A DNA stretch of 64,000 bases from Arcuatula senhousia (Eukaryota; Mollusca; Bivalvia; Mytilida; Mytilidae): NCBI GenBank assembly GCA_963971305.1, contig OZ020308.1, positions 31,339,275-31,403,274 of the forward strand. The letters are read 5' to 3'. A program made the position numbers and the translations under genes. The notes under the pieces were generated by a model that ran no database searches, was not told the DNA's origin, and worked only from the letters and a program-made list of their open reading frames with translations. Below are positions 1-12,350 of this stretch, one piece after another; within the stretch, counting starts at the first letter, position 1, and every line of letters begins with the position of its first letter.

Positions 1-2425
1 TTGTAATCGGCGTTAAGGTTAGCGCCGAACAACATGCATACAGAGTTAGGTTGAGGGTAAATAGAATACCTGTATACGGCCTTAGGGTAAGAGTTAACAT
101 AGAAAACATTCCTATGGCGTGAGGGTTGGGGATAACTTAGAAAAACTTATGTACGGCGTTAAGATTAGGGTTAATATAGAAAAACATGTATATGGTCTTG
201 GAGTTAGGGTTAGCATAGAAAAACATGTATAGAGCGTAAAGATTAGGGTTCACATAGAAAAACATGTATACGGCGTTGGGATTAGGGTTCACATAAAAAC
301 AAGTATACGGCCATGGGGTTAGGGTTAGCTTGGAAAACCTGCATACGTCGTGAGCGTTAGGGTAACTATAGGTTGCTAGGATTAGGCTTAACATAGAAAA
401 ACATGTTTACAGTTTTCGGGTCAGGGTAAGCAAAGAAAAAAGATGGATAAGGCGTACGGGTAAGGGTTAACATAGAAAAACACATGAATACGGCGTTAGG
501 GTTAGGTATAAACAGAAAACATACATACGGCATTAGGGTTGGAGTTAGCATAGAAAAACGTGCATTAAGCGTTAGGATAAGGGTAAGCATAGAAAAAACA
601 TGCATACGGCGTTTGGATTAGGGTTAACATAGTAAACTTTGTATACGGCGTTATGATTAGGGTTCACATAAAAAACATACATACGGCGTTAACATTCGAG
701 TTAGCATGGAAAACATGCTTACGATTTTTCAGTATTAAGGTAAACATAGAAAAACTTGTATACGGTTTTTGGGTAAGGGTAAGCATAGAAAAAACATGTA
801 TACGTCGTGCGGGTTAGGGTTAACTTAGAAAAACATGTGAATGGCGTTAGGGCTAACATAGAAAACGGGTGTATTTTATTACCCCCTTATAACAGATATT
901 CTGCGTTAAGGTTAGGGTTAGCAAACAAAAACATGTATAAGGCATTAGAGTTTTGTTTAACAAACAAAAACTTTTATATGGCGTTAGGGCTAGGGTTTAC
1001 ATAGAAAATAGAAAAACAGGCATACCACGTTAGGTTTAGGGTTAGCATAGAAAACATGCCAAAGCGTTAGGGTTAACAAGAAACATGCAAACGGCATTAT
1101 GGTTAGGGTTTACATAGAAAAGCTTGTAATCGGCGTTAAGGTTAGCGCTGAACAACATACATACAGCGTTAGGGTGAGGGTAAATAGAATACCTGTATAC
1201 GGCCTTAGGGTGAGAGTTAATATAGAAAACATGCCTATGGCGTGAGGGTTTGGGATAACTTAGAAAAACTTATGTACGGCGTTAAGATTATGGTTAACAT
1301 AGAAAAAACATGTATATGGTCTTGGGGTTAGGGTTAGAATAGAAAAACATGTATACAGCGTAAAGATTAGAGTTCACATAGAAAAACATGTATACGGCGT
1401 TAGGATAAGGGTTCACATAAAAACAAATATACGGCCGTGGGGTTAGGGTTAGCATAGAAAAACATGCATACGTCGTTAGCATTAGGGTAACTATAGGTCC
1501 TAGGATTAGGCTTAACATAGAAAAACATGTTTACAATTTTCGGGTCAGAGTTAGCATAGAAATAAACATGGATAAGGCGTACGGGTAAGGATTAACATAG
1601 AAAAAAAAACATGCATACGGCGTTAGGGTTAGGTATTAACAGAAAACATACATACGGCATTAGGGTTAGAGTAAGTATAGAAAAACGTGCATTAGGCGTT
1701 AGGATAAGGGTAAGCATAGAAAAACATCCATACGGCGTTTGAATTATGGTTAACATAGTAACATTTGTATACGGCGTTAGTGTTAGGGTTCACATAGAAA
1801 AACATGCATACGGCGCTAACGTTCGAGTTCACATAGAAAAACATGTATACGGCGTTAGGATTAGGGTTCACATAAAAAACAAATATACGGCCGTGGGGTT
1901 AGGGTTAGCATAGAAAAACATGCATACGTCGTTAGCGTTAGGGTAACTATAGGTCGTTATGATTAGGCTTAACATAGAAAAAACATGTTTACAATTTTCG
2001 GGTCAGGGTTAGCATAGAAAAAACATGGATAAGGCGTTCGGGTAAGGGTAAATATAGAAAAAAAAACATGCATACAGCGTTAGGGTTAGGTACTAACAGA
2101 AAACATACATACGGCATTAGGGTTAGAGTAAGCATAGAAAAACGTGCATTAGGCGTTAGGATAAGGGTTAGCATAGAAAAACATCCATACGGCGTTTGAA
2201 TTATGGTTAACATCGTAAAATTTGTATACGGCGTTAGTGTAAGGGTTCACATGGAAAAATATGCATATGGCGCTAACGTTCGAGTAAGCATAGAAAAACA
2301 TGCATACGGTGTTTCAGTATTAGGGTAAACATAGAAAAACATGTATACGGTTTTGGGGTTAGACGTTAGCATAAAAAAACATATATATGGCGTTAGGGTT
2401 AACATAGTTAAACATGCATACGGCG
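1..2425. repeat. TTAGGG-bearing satellite array
   Basis: Tandem units of about 35-45 bp. Each combines a spacer such as CATAGAAAAACATGTATACG with one or two telomere-like hexamers (GGCGTTAGGGTTAGGGTT). Units are diverged, and higher-order copies are visible: the block starting at 1 restarts near 1123, and the block near 1374 repeats near 1826 about 453 bp on. Minus-strand open frames here are only translations of the repeat (NPNPNAVYMFF and similar). The array is interstitial in this window. Whether it lies near a chromosome end cannot be told. Confidence 0.85.
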
Positions 2426-3122
2426 TTAGGGGTGGTGGACTAACAATGTTAATAGCAATATAGCTTAAGAGTAGATTTCTTTCCATGTATCTTTTTACAC
2501 ATTTAAAGTATCTTTCGTAGACTCTATAAGGTACATATTATGAGGCACCAACAATTAACAGTGAGCATGAAACGGAATTTGAATTTTCACAAATTTCATA
2601 TTTCAATCGTTTATCTTTAGTAAAGCTTATAATTAGAGATAGTAAGGTCACTAGCACTAAGAATTACCCATGATACATTCATATGACTAAAGAACTCTCT
2701 TGGGAATACAAGTTGACCTAAGCCGTTAGAGGATGCCATTATACATTCTGTAACGAGAAAGTGCGATTGCGAGAGGTCACAATAGGGTCATGGTTAAAGC
2801 TACAATTTTGAGACAGAAATAGCTAATAAAAAATCAATTATTTTATGTCGGGTTTTATTCGTGGTTGTAAATATATATGTGAATGTTAATCTTATAACTA
2901 ATCTTAAAAATATGAAATGAATATAGAGTGATTTGGTTTTTTTTTATATATGCTCAATAAAAAACTTTCGGAACAAATTCAATAATGTTCATGAAAGTGT
3001 GCCCAGTCGAGAGCATTAACATTAATAAAAAAAAAGATTATCATACTAGTTGACCGCGCCACTGTGATTAGGTTCTAGTTTTCTGTTTGTTTTTGTTTGC
3101 ATAACATGTAAAATAATTAATG
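2064..3122. repeat. Segmental tandem duplication, copy A
   Basis: This copy holds the end of the TTAGGG satellite followed by about 690 bp of non-satellite AT-rich sequence (from ~2425). The same order and sequence recur in the next 1.4 kb, including landmarks GTGGACTAACAATGT (2430 and 3810) and CATAACATGTAAAATAATTA (3100 and 4483). Copy A lacks the 294-bp insertion present in copy B, so it gives the empty site. No gene seen. Confidence 0.85.
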
Positions 3123-4502
3123 AAAACATGCATACGGCGTTAGGGTTAGGTATTAACAGAAAACATACATACGGCATTAGGGTTAGAGTGAGCATAAAAA
3201 AAACGTGCATTAGGCGTTAGGATAAGGGTTAGCATAGAAAAACATGCATACGACGTTTGGATTAGGGTTAACATAGTAAAATTTGTATACGGCGTTAGTG
3301 TTAGGGTTCACATAGAAAAACATGCATACGGCGTTAACGTTCGAGTAAGGCACGGACCATTTGATTTTCTGGGGGGGGGGCTGGGATTTTTTTGAAAAAA
3401 ATTTCCCCGCCCTGATTTTTGTAAAAAAAAATAACCTGGCCGGCACTTAGGTTGAAAAAAATAATCTGGTTTCAATCTTGCCAATTGAAAAAAAAAATAA
3501 TCTTGCCAACAAAATTTCCTTGCTTAATATGTGTGTGAAAAAAATAATCTGGCCCGCAAAGCGGGCGAAAAAAATTTCCCAGCTCAAGGTAAAATCCCAG
3601 GCCCCCCTCCCCCCCCCCCCAGAAAATCAAATGGTCCGTGCCTAAGCATAGAAAAGCATGCATACGGTGTTCCAGTATAAGGGTAAACATAGAAAAACAT
3701 GTATACGGTTTTGGGGTTCTGGTTAGCATAGAAAAACGTGTATATGGCGTTAGGGTTAACATAGTTAAACATGCATACGACGTTAGGGTTAGGGTCAACA
3801 GAGGAAGAGGTGGACTAACAATGTGAATAGCAATATAGCATAAGAGTAGATTTCTTTCCATGTATCTTTTTACACATTTAAAGTATCTTTCGTAGACTTT
3901 ATAAGGTACGTATTATGAGGCACCAAAAATTAACAGTGAGCATAAAACGGAATTTCAATTTTCACAAATTGCATATTTCAATCGTTTATCTTTAGTAAAG
4001 CTTATGATTAGAGATAGTAAGGTCACTAGCACTAAGAATTACCCATGATACATTCATATGACTAAAGAACCCTCTTGGGAATACAAGTTGACCTAAGCCG
4101 TTAGAGAATGCCATTATACATTCTGTAACGAGAAAGTGCGATTGCGAGAGGTTACAATAGGGTCATGGTTAAAGCTACAATTTTGAGACAGAAATTGCTA
4201 ATAAAAAATCAATTATTTTATGTCGGGTTTTATTCGTGGTTGTAAATATATATGTGAATGTTTATCTTATAACTAATCTTAAAAATATGAAATGAATATA
4301 GAGTGATTTGGGTTTTTTTTATATGCTCAATAAAAACTTTCGGAACAAATTTAATAATGTTCATTAAAGTGTGCCCAGTCGAGAGCATTAATATTAATAA
4401 AAAAAAAAAGATTATCATACTAGTTGACCGCGCAACTGTGATTAGGTTTTAGTTTTTTGTTTGTTTTTTTTTTTTTTGTTTGCATAACATGTAAAATAAT
4501 TA
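3123..4502. repeat. Segmental tandem duplication, copy B
   Basis: Near-identical second copy of the preceding ~1.06 kb, longer because it carries a MITE at 3349-3642 and a longer poly-T run near 4460. Small open frames at 3472-3861 and 4230-4418 are not supported: they cross the MITE or lie in AT-rich repeat. No gene seen. Confidence 0.85.
3349..3642. mobile_element. MITE with TAA target duplication (Harbinger-like)
   Basis: A 294-bp element with terminal inverted repeats: it begins GGCACGGACCATTTGATTTT and ends with the reverse complement. Each arm continues into a G- or C-homopolymer. TAA flanks both sides (3346-3348 and 3643-3645). The paralogous copy at 2281-2290 has the uninterrupted site GAGTAAGCATAG with a single TAA at 2285-2287. 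A 3-bp TWA duplication is typical of PIF/Harbinger elements. It has no coding capacity. Inner GAAAAAAAT-TTCCC / AATCTGG repeats make the whole element fold on itself. Confidence 0.85.
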
Positions 4503-5157
4503 ATATTTTTCTTGAATCTTTTTGTATTTAAATATGATATAAAAGTAAAAGACGGCTTGATTGGATTCGAAAACAAGATAATCAAATGAAACTTACAACA
4601 CTATTAAGTTAATATAATTGAAATTTTGTATCTGAGAAAATCATAGTTAATTAGCTCAGTTTGTATGTTGCACAATTGCAGTTCTTTTGCGCATAAACAT
4701 CGCGCATGGCTAACCGGATGCGAAACATTCAAAACACAGTGATAAACAATTTCTTACAGATATAATTTTGAGATTGATATCGTTTATTGGGACGAAATGA
4801 CAGTCTATCGATTTTTGTAAGTACTAATAAAAAATATTTGTATATCATCTATTAAACCTCAATGTAAAATTAGTTACACATTTTAGTAAAATAGTGTAAA
4901 GATATAATGTAATAATCATGTCTGTTTAAAAGGTAAGCTTAGCACAATGAAATATGGTGAAGCCGGTATTTGATTTCTAATTGATCTAAAGCTAAAGAAC
5001 CGTAACAAAGAGCCGCCTCGTTTTTTTTCCTGTGTTTCCTCATAAGTCTTAAGGTTCAGACTCTGAAAATGAAATACTAGTATATGTGTTGTTTTTTCAT
5101 ATATTTCTTAAACATGTTAAATTATAGTTTAAAACTATTTTTGTGTTAAAAAATACA
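4503..5157. other. AT-rich sequence, nothing recognised
   Basis: No coding, RNA or clear repeat signal. It lies between the duplicated satellite block and a Penelope-like fragment. Confidence 0.6.
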
Positions 5158-5578
5158 ACTTTTAAGACGCATATCATTACAAATTGGAGATTAAAGAGAC
5201 CACCGAATCAAATTGCTTCACGTCTTTCCTGGATTTGCACCTCGAATTTGACCCAGGTGGTCATCTCAGTAAAAAAAAATACGATAAAAGAGACGATTTT
5301 TAATTTTCAAATTATTAATTTTCCTAATCTATAGAGCAATATACCTACTTCCCCTGCATACGGTGTTTATATTTCACAACTTATTCGATATGCCAGAGCT
5401 TGCACACATTTCACAGATTTTTTTATCAGACACTGATTTCTTCGTGATCGACTTTTGGAACAGGGATATAAGAAAATACGTCTCATACGATCCCCAAAAA
5501 ATCTTTTTTCGTTATCAACCACTAGTAGGAAAGTTCAAAATTGATTTAAAAGATATGGTGGTTAATTGTTTTAATTAG
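5158..5578 (+). pseudogene. Penelope-like reverse transcriptase fragment (C-terminal part)
   Basis: Read across frames, the sequence gives FLDLHLEFDPGGHLS, YDKRDDF, SNIPTSPAYGVYISQL, IRYARACTHFTDF and LRDRLLEQGYKKIRLIR, then RYQPLVGKFKIDLKDMVV. This is the order found in the C-terminal half of the GIPMGTNCAPL-type reverse transcriptases of molluscan Penelope-like elements. There are several frameshifts, at poly-A (5273), poly-T (5300) and poly-A (5496), plus stops, so it is dead. The three short open frames in this stretch (5143-5334, 5363-5578 and part of the next) are fragments or shifted readings of this relic, not separate genes. Family assignment is from motif memory. Confidence 0.75.
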
Positions 5579-8239
5579 TGATTGACTGGTCTGCTGTACT
5601 AAGATGATCATCTCAATATCCCTATTATATCTCACAACTATTTTGTGTTCTATGGCCATTACCGGATCCTAAGATCGCAATGGATGTGGGAGATTTGGCG
5701 CCATAAAACCTGGTTTAACCCACCATTTCGTTTGAAATGCCTGTACCAAGTCAGGACTATTGCAATCCACCAATTCTCCGGTATGACTGAGTCTTATTTG
5801 TCATTTTCTCTGGACAATGAGATCGGTAGTTTTGTTATTACCTTTATCGTGTACATTCAACTAATATTATTTTTATTTGCACTTTGTTTAGTACGACACA
5901 ATAATTAAACATGCATAGATTTTAAAAAGAAAGAATATGGAATATGTGCCAGAAAGACACTAGTTGTGTTTGATTAATTGGCGTTTTTTATGTTAATTAC
6001 TTTTAATCCCTTCAATTTTCCCCATCGTTTATTAATTCTTTAACATCCATTTAGAAAACAAAATATTAATCCGTCATAATGAATTGTTTATATACTGAAG
6101 AGACAAAAATTAAGGTGCAAATAGTGCTAAATGTACAAAATGATTATGTTACAACTTAATTGAATAAACCATCATAATTCAGCTTGATTTTAAGTCCTGA
6201 AGATAGGCAGAATACAAATTAGAGGACAAATTAAGGGACAGATATTTTTTTTTTATTTACATGGGTTACTAATCAAAATATCCATGCAGTTGGCAATCAG
6301 CTTAAAATATTTATTTGCGAAATCATTTATTTTTTGTCTACAACAATAAAATCTGAATGCAAAATACTTGTTAGAAAAGGAGATAAGTTTATATTTTTAA
6401 GAAATACAGTTGTAGACAAAATTGTGGTACAGTATCTGGTATAAATCATATATTGTATCTAGTATCATTTATATGGTATCTCGTTTCTCCGTTTTAGAAA
6501 AACTATTAAGGTGTTTCGGGGTATGAGAAAAACCATTAGATTTTTTAAACAAAATTGCAGAATTAAACTTCATTAAGGAACATTGAAAAAATTGGAAAAA
6601 TGGGGGTGACGACCTTATAGAGTTTTATCACCTTGCGAAATCAATGACCTTTAACTTTGTTTTGCAATAGATTATAATGGGAAAATTATTAAGCGTCATT
6701 GTGAGCTAGAAACCCATCAGATTTTAGTTTCAAAAGTAAAAGCAAATACATTATGTCACAGTCATTTTTCTAGATATTTGAGAAAATCATTTTTCCTCCA
6801 CAATTCTATATAAAAATTTGTCACGCATTTTCCCGCCAATTATCTACCCTGTAAATGTAACTTTTCAGAAAAAGCTTATTTGCTTTATAAATATTAACAT
6901 TATAATAATCTCATTAATAAAATAAAATAAAGAATTACATTTTGCATCTCTTGTGTAATTTATAGCATTTAATCTTAAATAAAATGCAGACTTAAAATTT
7001 GCTAGATGTCCGAAAAAGATCTTCAATCATTATACTCCCTCACCGAAAAAGAATACATGAACGGATGATTGCCCGCCATTATAATTACTTAATTACAAAC
7101 ATGTAAATAAGTGAAAAAAGAAAAAAACAGCTTATACATGTTTATTTTTCCCCATAAATAGATTGCCTCAACAATCCTCAAAGGTGATAATTCTACTATT
7201 TTACGTATTTCAATTGTGATGTACATTTGAGAATTATCATGGGATTTGATTGAGGGTCTGTTGCTTTGGCGTAGTTAATATTTGTTTGGTCATGCATCGT
7301 TATATTTGAAGGGCAGTGTTGTAATTCTGGTCATTAGAGGATATATGAACAATTTTAGCTGATTTAAAAAGTGCTAGTTTTATTTATTTAAAATTGACTT
7401 TGAAGTTTAATATCCTCCTTCATGACATTTTAAAGAGATTTTCTATCTATTTGTAATACATGTAGCAGCTTATTTCTCAAATTGTCCAAATTTCCAATAT
7501 TCGATCTTTAAATGATACTACAGTTTAAGCAGAGATTATCTTGGCCATTAAATTTTCACAAACATAAAAATGCAATAAAAATCTCAAACACTGCCATGAG
7601 AGGTCAACCAGCAGGTCATGCCGCATGTTATTGACTGGCCGACTTCAGCCCGTGTCAAAACAATTTTATACCTTTCAAAGTTCCTTAGGATTGCGTAAAG
7701 ACAGAACAAAACACAATATAAATTATTCATAAATTACGGCGATTCATGGAAGCAACAAAACCACATACAAAAATATTATACTCTAGACCGGGACATTTTG
7801 CGCGGTATTTTTTTTTGGACACGTGACATTGCTAGTGCGAAAATTTAACGTTGCGAATGAACTTCATTTACTCCATATCTAATAAGTAAATTAATTGTTT
7901 AATGACCTAAAATTATTAACTTCAGCATTTATAAACATATTATAGTCCATTTGAGTTCTGTAAATCATTAAAAAAATGCTTGTGAAATTGTCTTGCAAAT
8001 ACTTTAACTATTTTAATGTCGTGTTTTTTTAAGGCATACGAACTTGCAAAATATTGTTTACGTCTGCTAATGTTGTATGTTTATCGCCTCCTGTATAAAT
8101 ACATGCAGCATTTTTTTAATGGTTAAACCATCATTTCTGCATCGCGTAATTTTCTTATCTTCCTACATTTAAACTTAAAAGTCGGTCTATTTAGAAGAGC
8201 GTTAAAATGTGTGAATGTGTCTTATTCGCGTGTCAATTA
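5579..8239. other. AT-rich sequence, nothing firmly recognised
   Basis: An open frame at 5645-5908 (87 codons) follows the Penelope-like fragment but matches nothing I know and lacks a supportable context. A short dispersed motif (GAATATGGAATATGTGCC) at 5932 recurs near 14668 and 15059. The rest is AT-rich with homopolymers and no repeat units I can define. Confidence 0.5.
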
Positions 8240-8461
8240 TAATAAATGTTTTATTTCCTAATCAGAGGGCCTTTTCAGGCATAGCAAATCACAACATCAA
8301 CATTCATACAACAAACTATACATAAAACGATACACATACAATCATTCATTCATCATTGTGTTTAATTGAACATGTAACATAAAAACAAAAAAAAATAATA
8401 ATAGTAACATTTAGGAAGTTTCTCTGGGAAGAGTCAGTCCACATGAACATGTGTTAAAATG

Positions 8462-8890
8462 TTAACATAAAAATATATTTATTTTTTTTATATTTGACCT
8501 CCGTACTGTATAGATTTTCTCAATGTATTCTATTAGTTTCTTATTGAACATAATATCTTCATTTGTCATTATCCATATGTGTAAGTTATTTAAATTAAGT
8601 GATTGAAGATTTTTGAAAGATGAAAATAAGTTATCAAGAAATGATTTTCGAACATCTTCATATAATTGACATTGTAATAAAAAATGCAATTCATCCTCTA
8701 TACAATCATTTGAACATTGCAGACAGACTCTTTCACTGCGGGGGAGAATTTCTAATTTCCCAGTGTTCTTATTTAGTCTTCTTTCATGTCTACCCGTTTC
8801 TATCCTGAGTAGATGATCACTGAGACGATATTTTGTCAAAGTTTTCCGTTTATCTTTATTATTAATATCTAAGTAACTTTCATATTCAAA
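8462..8890 (-). pseudogene. LINE ORF2 C-terminal zinc-binding segment
   Basis: Encodes SFEYESYLDINNKDKRKTL, then TKYRLSDHLLRIETGRHERR, then RSERVCLQCS and EDELHFLLQCQLYEDVR. These give the C-x2-C...H-x4-C pattern of the reverse-transcriptase zinc-binding domain. It is out of frame with the RT block: that frame ends at a TAA near 8934, reads on for about 16 codons (QGKLNTYFKF) and meets another stop. So at least one nonsense change and one frameshift separate it from the RT. Same element as the RT and endonuclease segments. Confidence 0.8.
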
Positions 8891-8933
8891 ACTTAAAATA
8901 AGTGTTTAGTTTGCCTTGTTCTTGATTATATGA

Positions 8934-11567
8934 TTATTTGAATTCTGACCACTGTTTTAAAAAGTTTTCTCTTATTTTTTTCTTGATTAATATTTTTAGT
9001 TTATCTTTACTATAGTTTTTGCAAATGTCCATTTTTATGCCTAATTTATCAAACAGGAAGATAATATAAGAATACCAAGTATTATCTTTTAACTTTCTGT
9101 TAATTTTATATTCACTATATGCAGATTTCAACAGCTCAGATGGTGAGTTTTCAAGTCTATGCCAATACATTATCATTTGGAGTGCAACATCACAGTAGAG
9201 GGGGAACCTCCCCAACTCTGATAAAACTGCTAAATTGGTGGTATTTTTTGATACACCTAAAATATATTTACAGAACTTAATGTTTAACTTTTCATGTTCC
9301 CATTCTTTGTAATTTTCGAATAAATTAGACTGTTTCCTCTTTTGAGTTATATTCATCATACCCCAGTTTTCACACCCATATAAAATAATTGGTTTGATCG
9401 TATGATCAAAGATGTGTAAAATAATTTTAATTGAAGGGGTTATGGCACGCATATCTCTAAATAGTTTAAAACTAGCTTTAAGAGCTTTGTCATAGAGTTT
9501 CTTCTTTGCTTCTGTGAAATTACCAGTATTTGTTAGTGTGATTCCCAAATATTTGTAATGTTTAACACATTCGATTGAATGATTACCAATTGTAAAATTT
9601 TCGTAGAAAACTTTACCTCTGATGTTAAAAATAACCACCTTGGTTTTATTCACATTAATATCCAAACACCACTCCTTACAGTAAGTATGTAAAATATTTA
9701 GTTTGTTTTGTAAATCAGTTTTTGAGTTTGACATCAGAACTAAGTCATCCGCATACAATAAACAAGGTATTGGTTTGTCATTTAATTTTACAGAGTTAGT
9801 TTTTTCTAATAGGAGTCCTGAAAGATCGTTTATGAAAAATTTAAACAAGTTAGGACTTAAAACATCTCCTTGCCTAACTCCCAACTCCGCAGCGAAAAAG
9901 TCTGTCATCTTGTTCTCTATTTTTACACAAAGTTGGTCGTTTGAGTACATACATTTTAATATTTTATAGAAAAAACCATTTATATTTCTTTCTAATAATT
10001 TTAACATAATACCAGCATGTATAACTTTATCAAATGCCTTGCGAAAATCCACGAAACATGCATAAAGTTTCTTTTCACCCTCTTTTAGATATTTATCGAT
10101 GATACATTTTAAAACGAAAATATGATCTGAAGTACGAGATTTTTTTGAAAATCCAATCTGGCTTTCATGAATTACATTGTTTTCAAGTAAGAAATTATCA
10201 AATCTGTTGCATAAAATAATATTGAACAATTTACCTATGCTGTTGTTAATTGCAATTCCCCTATAGTTTTCTGGTTTCTTAGGATTTTCGCTTTTAAAGA
10301 TAGGACATATAAAACTCTTAGACCACTTTTCAGGATACTCTCCTGACCTGAAAACAGCATTAAATAATTTTAGTAAACTGGGATTTATGTATGATTGGGC
10401 CGCCTTCAACATTTCATTGCTAATATTATCTAAACCTGGACTCTTACTGTTTTTCAATTTGGATATAGCCTTAGTTAATTCTTTAGGGGTAATTTCAAAA
10501 TCAAGAGGACAGAAATTGGTAACAGTACTTTCTAATATTTTCACCCTTTTTTCAATATCGTTTAATCTATACTTTATATTTTCAGGTATGGAGGATAGTT
10601 CAGAAAAATAATTAAACCATGTTTGACTATCAATATTACTTTCTGGGGTTTCTCTTGTGTCACTGCGAAGGGAGTTAACTAATGACCAGTATTCCTTAGG
10701 GTTATTTGATTGAAGATTATCAAGTTTATCTAAAATACTTTGTTTGAATTCGCTTTTCTTCTTTTTCCTCAGTTTGGAATATTTTTTGTTTAGTTTGAAA
10801 AAAGATCCCCTAACAATTGGGTCTTTAGGATATTTTGACATAATATATGCTTTTTCGTCCAGTTGTTTCTTCATGGACGTGAGGTCATTGTCATACCATT
10901 TTTCACTTTGATTTCTAATAACCTTTTTTGATTTTTTCTTCAATGATACTTTACAAACATTTTCTATGATATCGTGTATTTTGTTAGAAGCATCATTGAT
11001 ACTTTCCTTATTCAGTTCTATTTTCTTTTCCATAAAATGGTCTATTTCATTTTTTATGGCCGAATGTGCAAATGAGGTCTGAAATTGCTGAATACCTTTA
11101 TTATCCCAGATATATCGAATAGAAAAATCTTTTAGCCCTTCTTGTTTTGTTTCCCTATGAAAACTAGCCAAGAGCTTCATTGATACCTTGCAGTGACAGT
11201 CAGAGAACCTGGATTTAAAGTTTGCTACTTGTACATATAAGACCTGGGGAATTAAAGATTCTGATACTATTATATAATCCACCACACTACACCCATTGGG
11301 TTTGTAACATGTATATTTACCACTACTATTTCCTATAAATCTACCATTAAGTATACGTAATTGATTAGAAATACACAATTCAAGTAATTCTCTACCTCGA
11401 CCATCAGTTACAGTATCTTGACTGACTCTTCCCCGAGTGAACTGATCCGCATTATAATTTTCATCATATATTGGAATGTGGGCGTTGTCATCATGGGTAA
11501 TTACATCGTGCTCCGAGCCAGTTCTAGAATTAAAGTCACCTACTAGAGCTATATCTCCCTTATGACT
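8934..11567 (-). pseudogene. LINE ORF2 reverse transcriptase segment
   Basis: Over 800 codons are open. The frame really extends upstream of the first candidate start to about 11567, reading DIALVGDFNSRTGSEHDVIT (the end of the endonuclease domain, with the D-F-N motif) and then VVDYIIVSE. RT motifs are visible in order: NSKSPGLDNISNEMLKA, CPIFKSENPKKPENYRGIA, ACFVDFRKAFDKV (motif A), GVRQGDVLSPNLF (motif B) and LLYADDLVLMS (motif C, YADD). A coiled, Lys-rich linker precedes the RT. The endonuclease N-terminal half is in another frame because of a one-base loss in the T-run at 11570-11574. It copies element RNA at the target site in an active element; this copy is inactive. Confidence 0.9.
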
Positions 11568-11989
11568 AATTTTTCTGTGATATCACGCTCAATTACTTCA
11601 ATTAAATTTACAGTGCTTTTTGGGCCATAGTATACTAGGCAAAGATAAATGTCTTTTTTAAGATTAAAAAAATCTTTGCAAATTTTTAACCACTGGTATT
11701 CAGAGTTACCATGATTCATAAACTTAATTCCCTTTTTAACAGAGGTTTTAATCATAATTCCCAGTCCACCAAAATATCGATTATTTTTGGATATATCTCG
11801 GCAAAAGGGGTAGTAATTAAAATCTTTTATGGTGACATTACTCTCATATCCCAGATGGGTTTCTGTTAATAATACAACATCAAAATTCTCTATTTCCTTA
11901 ATAAATGCGGGATCAGTAGTTTTATTATAGTTTTCTGATATCAAGCCACCCACATTCCATGTACATATGTTTAAACAGTTTCCTATCAT
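11549..11989 (-). pseudogene. LINE ORF2 endonuclease N-terminal segment
   Basis: Starts at an ATG (11987-11989) and reads NICTWNVGGL, then VVLLTETHLGYES (E of the metal site), FGGLGIMIK and YLCLVYYGPKS: the exonuclease-endonuclease-phosphatase fold of LINE endonucleases. The frame runs off to a stop at 11549. The true continuation (ISHKGDIALVGDFNSRTG) is one base out of phase, with the shift lying in a five-base A run (T on the plus strand, 11570-11574). In an active element it would nick target DNA to prime reverse transcription. Confidence 0.85.
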
Positions 11990-11999
11990 GTTAAAATGT

Positions 12000-12265
12000 A
12001 ATAAAATCTATATGTACTTACAAACAACTTATATATATTTCAATTGTATAATTAGTGTATTGAAACCTTTCAATATAATATATGATAATAATGTGATAAA
12101 CTTTATGTACTTTCAAGTAACTTATATATATTTCAATTGTATAATTAGTGTATTGAATCCTTTCAATATAATATATGATAATAATGTGATAAATTTTATG
12201 TACTTCCAAGTATCTTATATATATTTCAATTGTATAATTAATGTATGAATCCTTTCAATAAAATA
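12000..12265 (-). repeat. ~93-bp tandem repeat inside the LINE spacer
   Basis: Nearly three copies of an AT-rich unit containing ATATATTTCAATTGTATAAT and GATAATAATGTGATAAA, between ORF1 and ORF2. Small open frames on both strands here are repeat translations. Confidence 0.85.
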
Positions 12266-12350
12266 TATGAAAAAATATATGGCAATGTCCTGAAAAAATT
12301 TCAGGAAGAAAATACAAATAATGATTTTCTTTAAAATGTAGAATAATAAA

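Noticed and set aside
137..2486. Several 60-85-codon minus-strand frames
   Set aside because: They are translations of the TTAGGG satellite (NPNPNAVYMFF repeated) and shift with the units.
3472..3861. 129-codon minus frame
   Set aside because: Runs from satellite through the MITE arm; the open state comes from low-complexity A and C runs.
5645..5908. 87-codon plus frame
   Set aside because: No recognisable motif; directly follows a decayed Penelope-like fragment and is probably part of the same relic.
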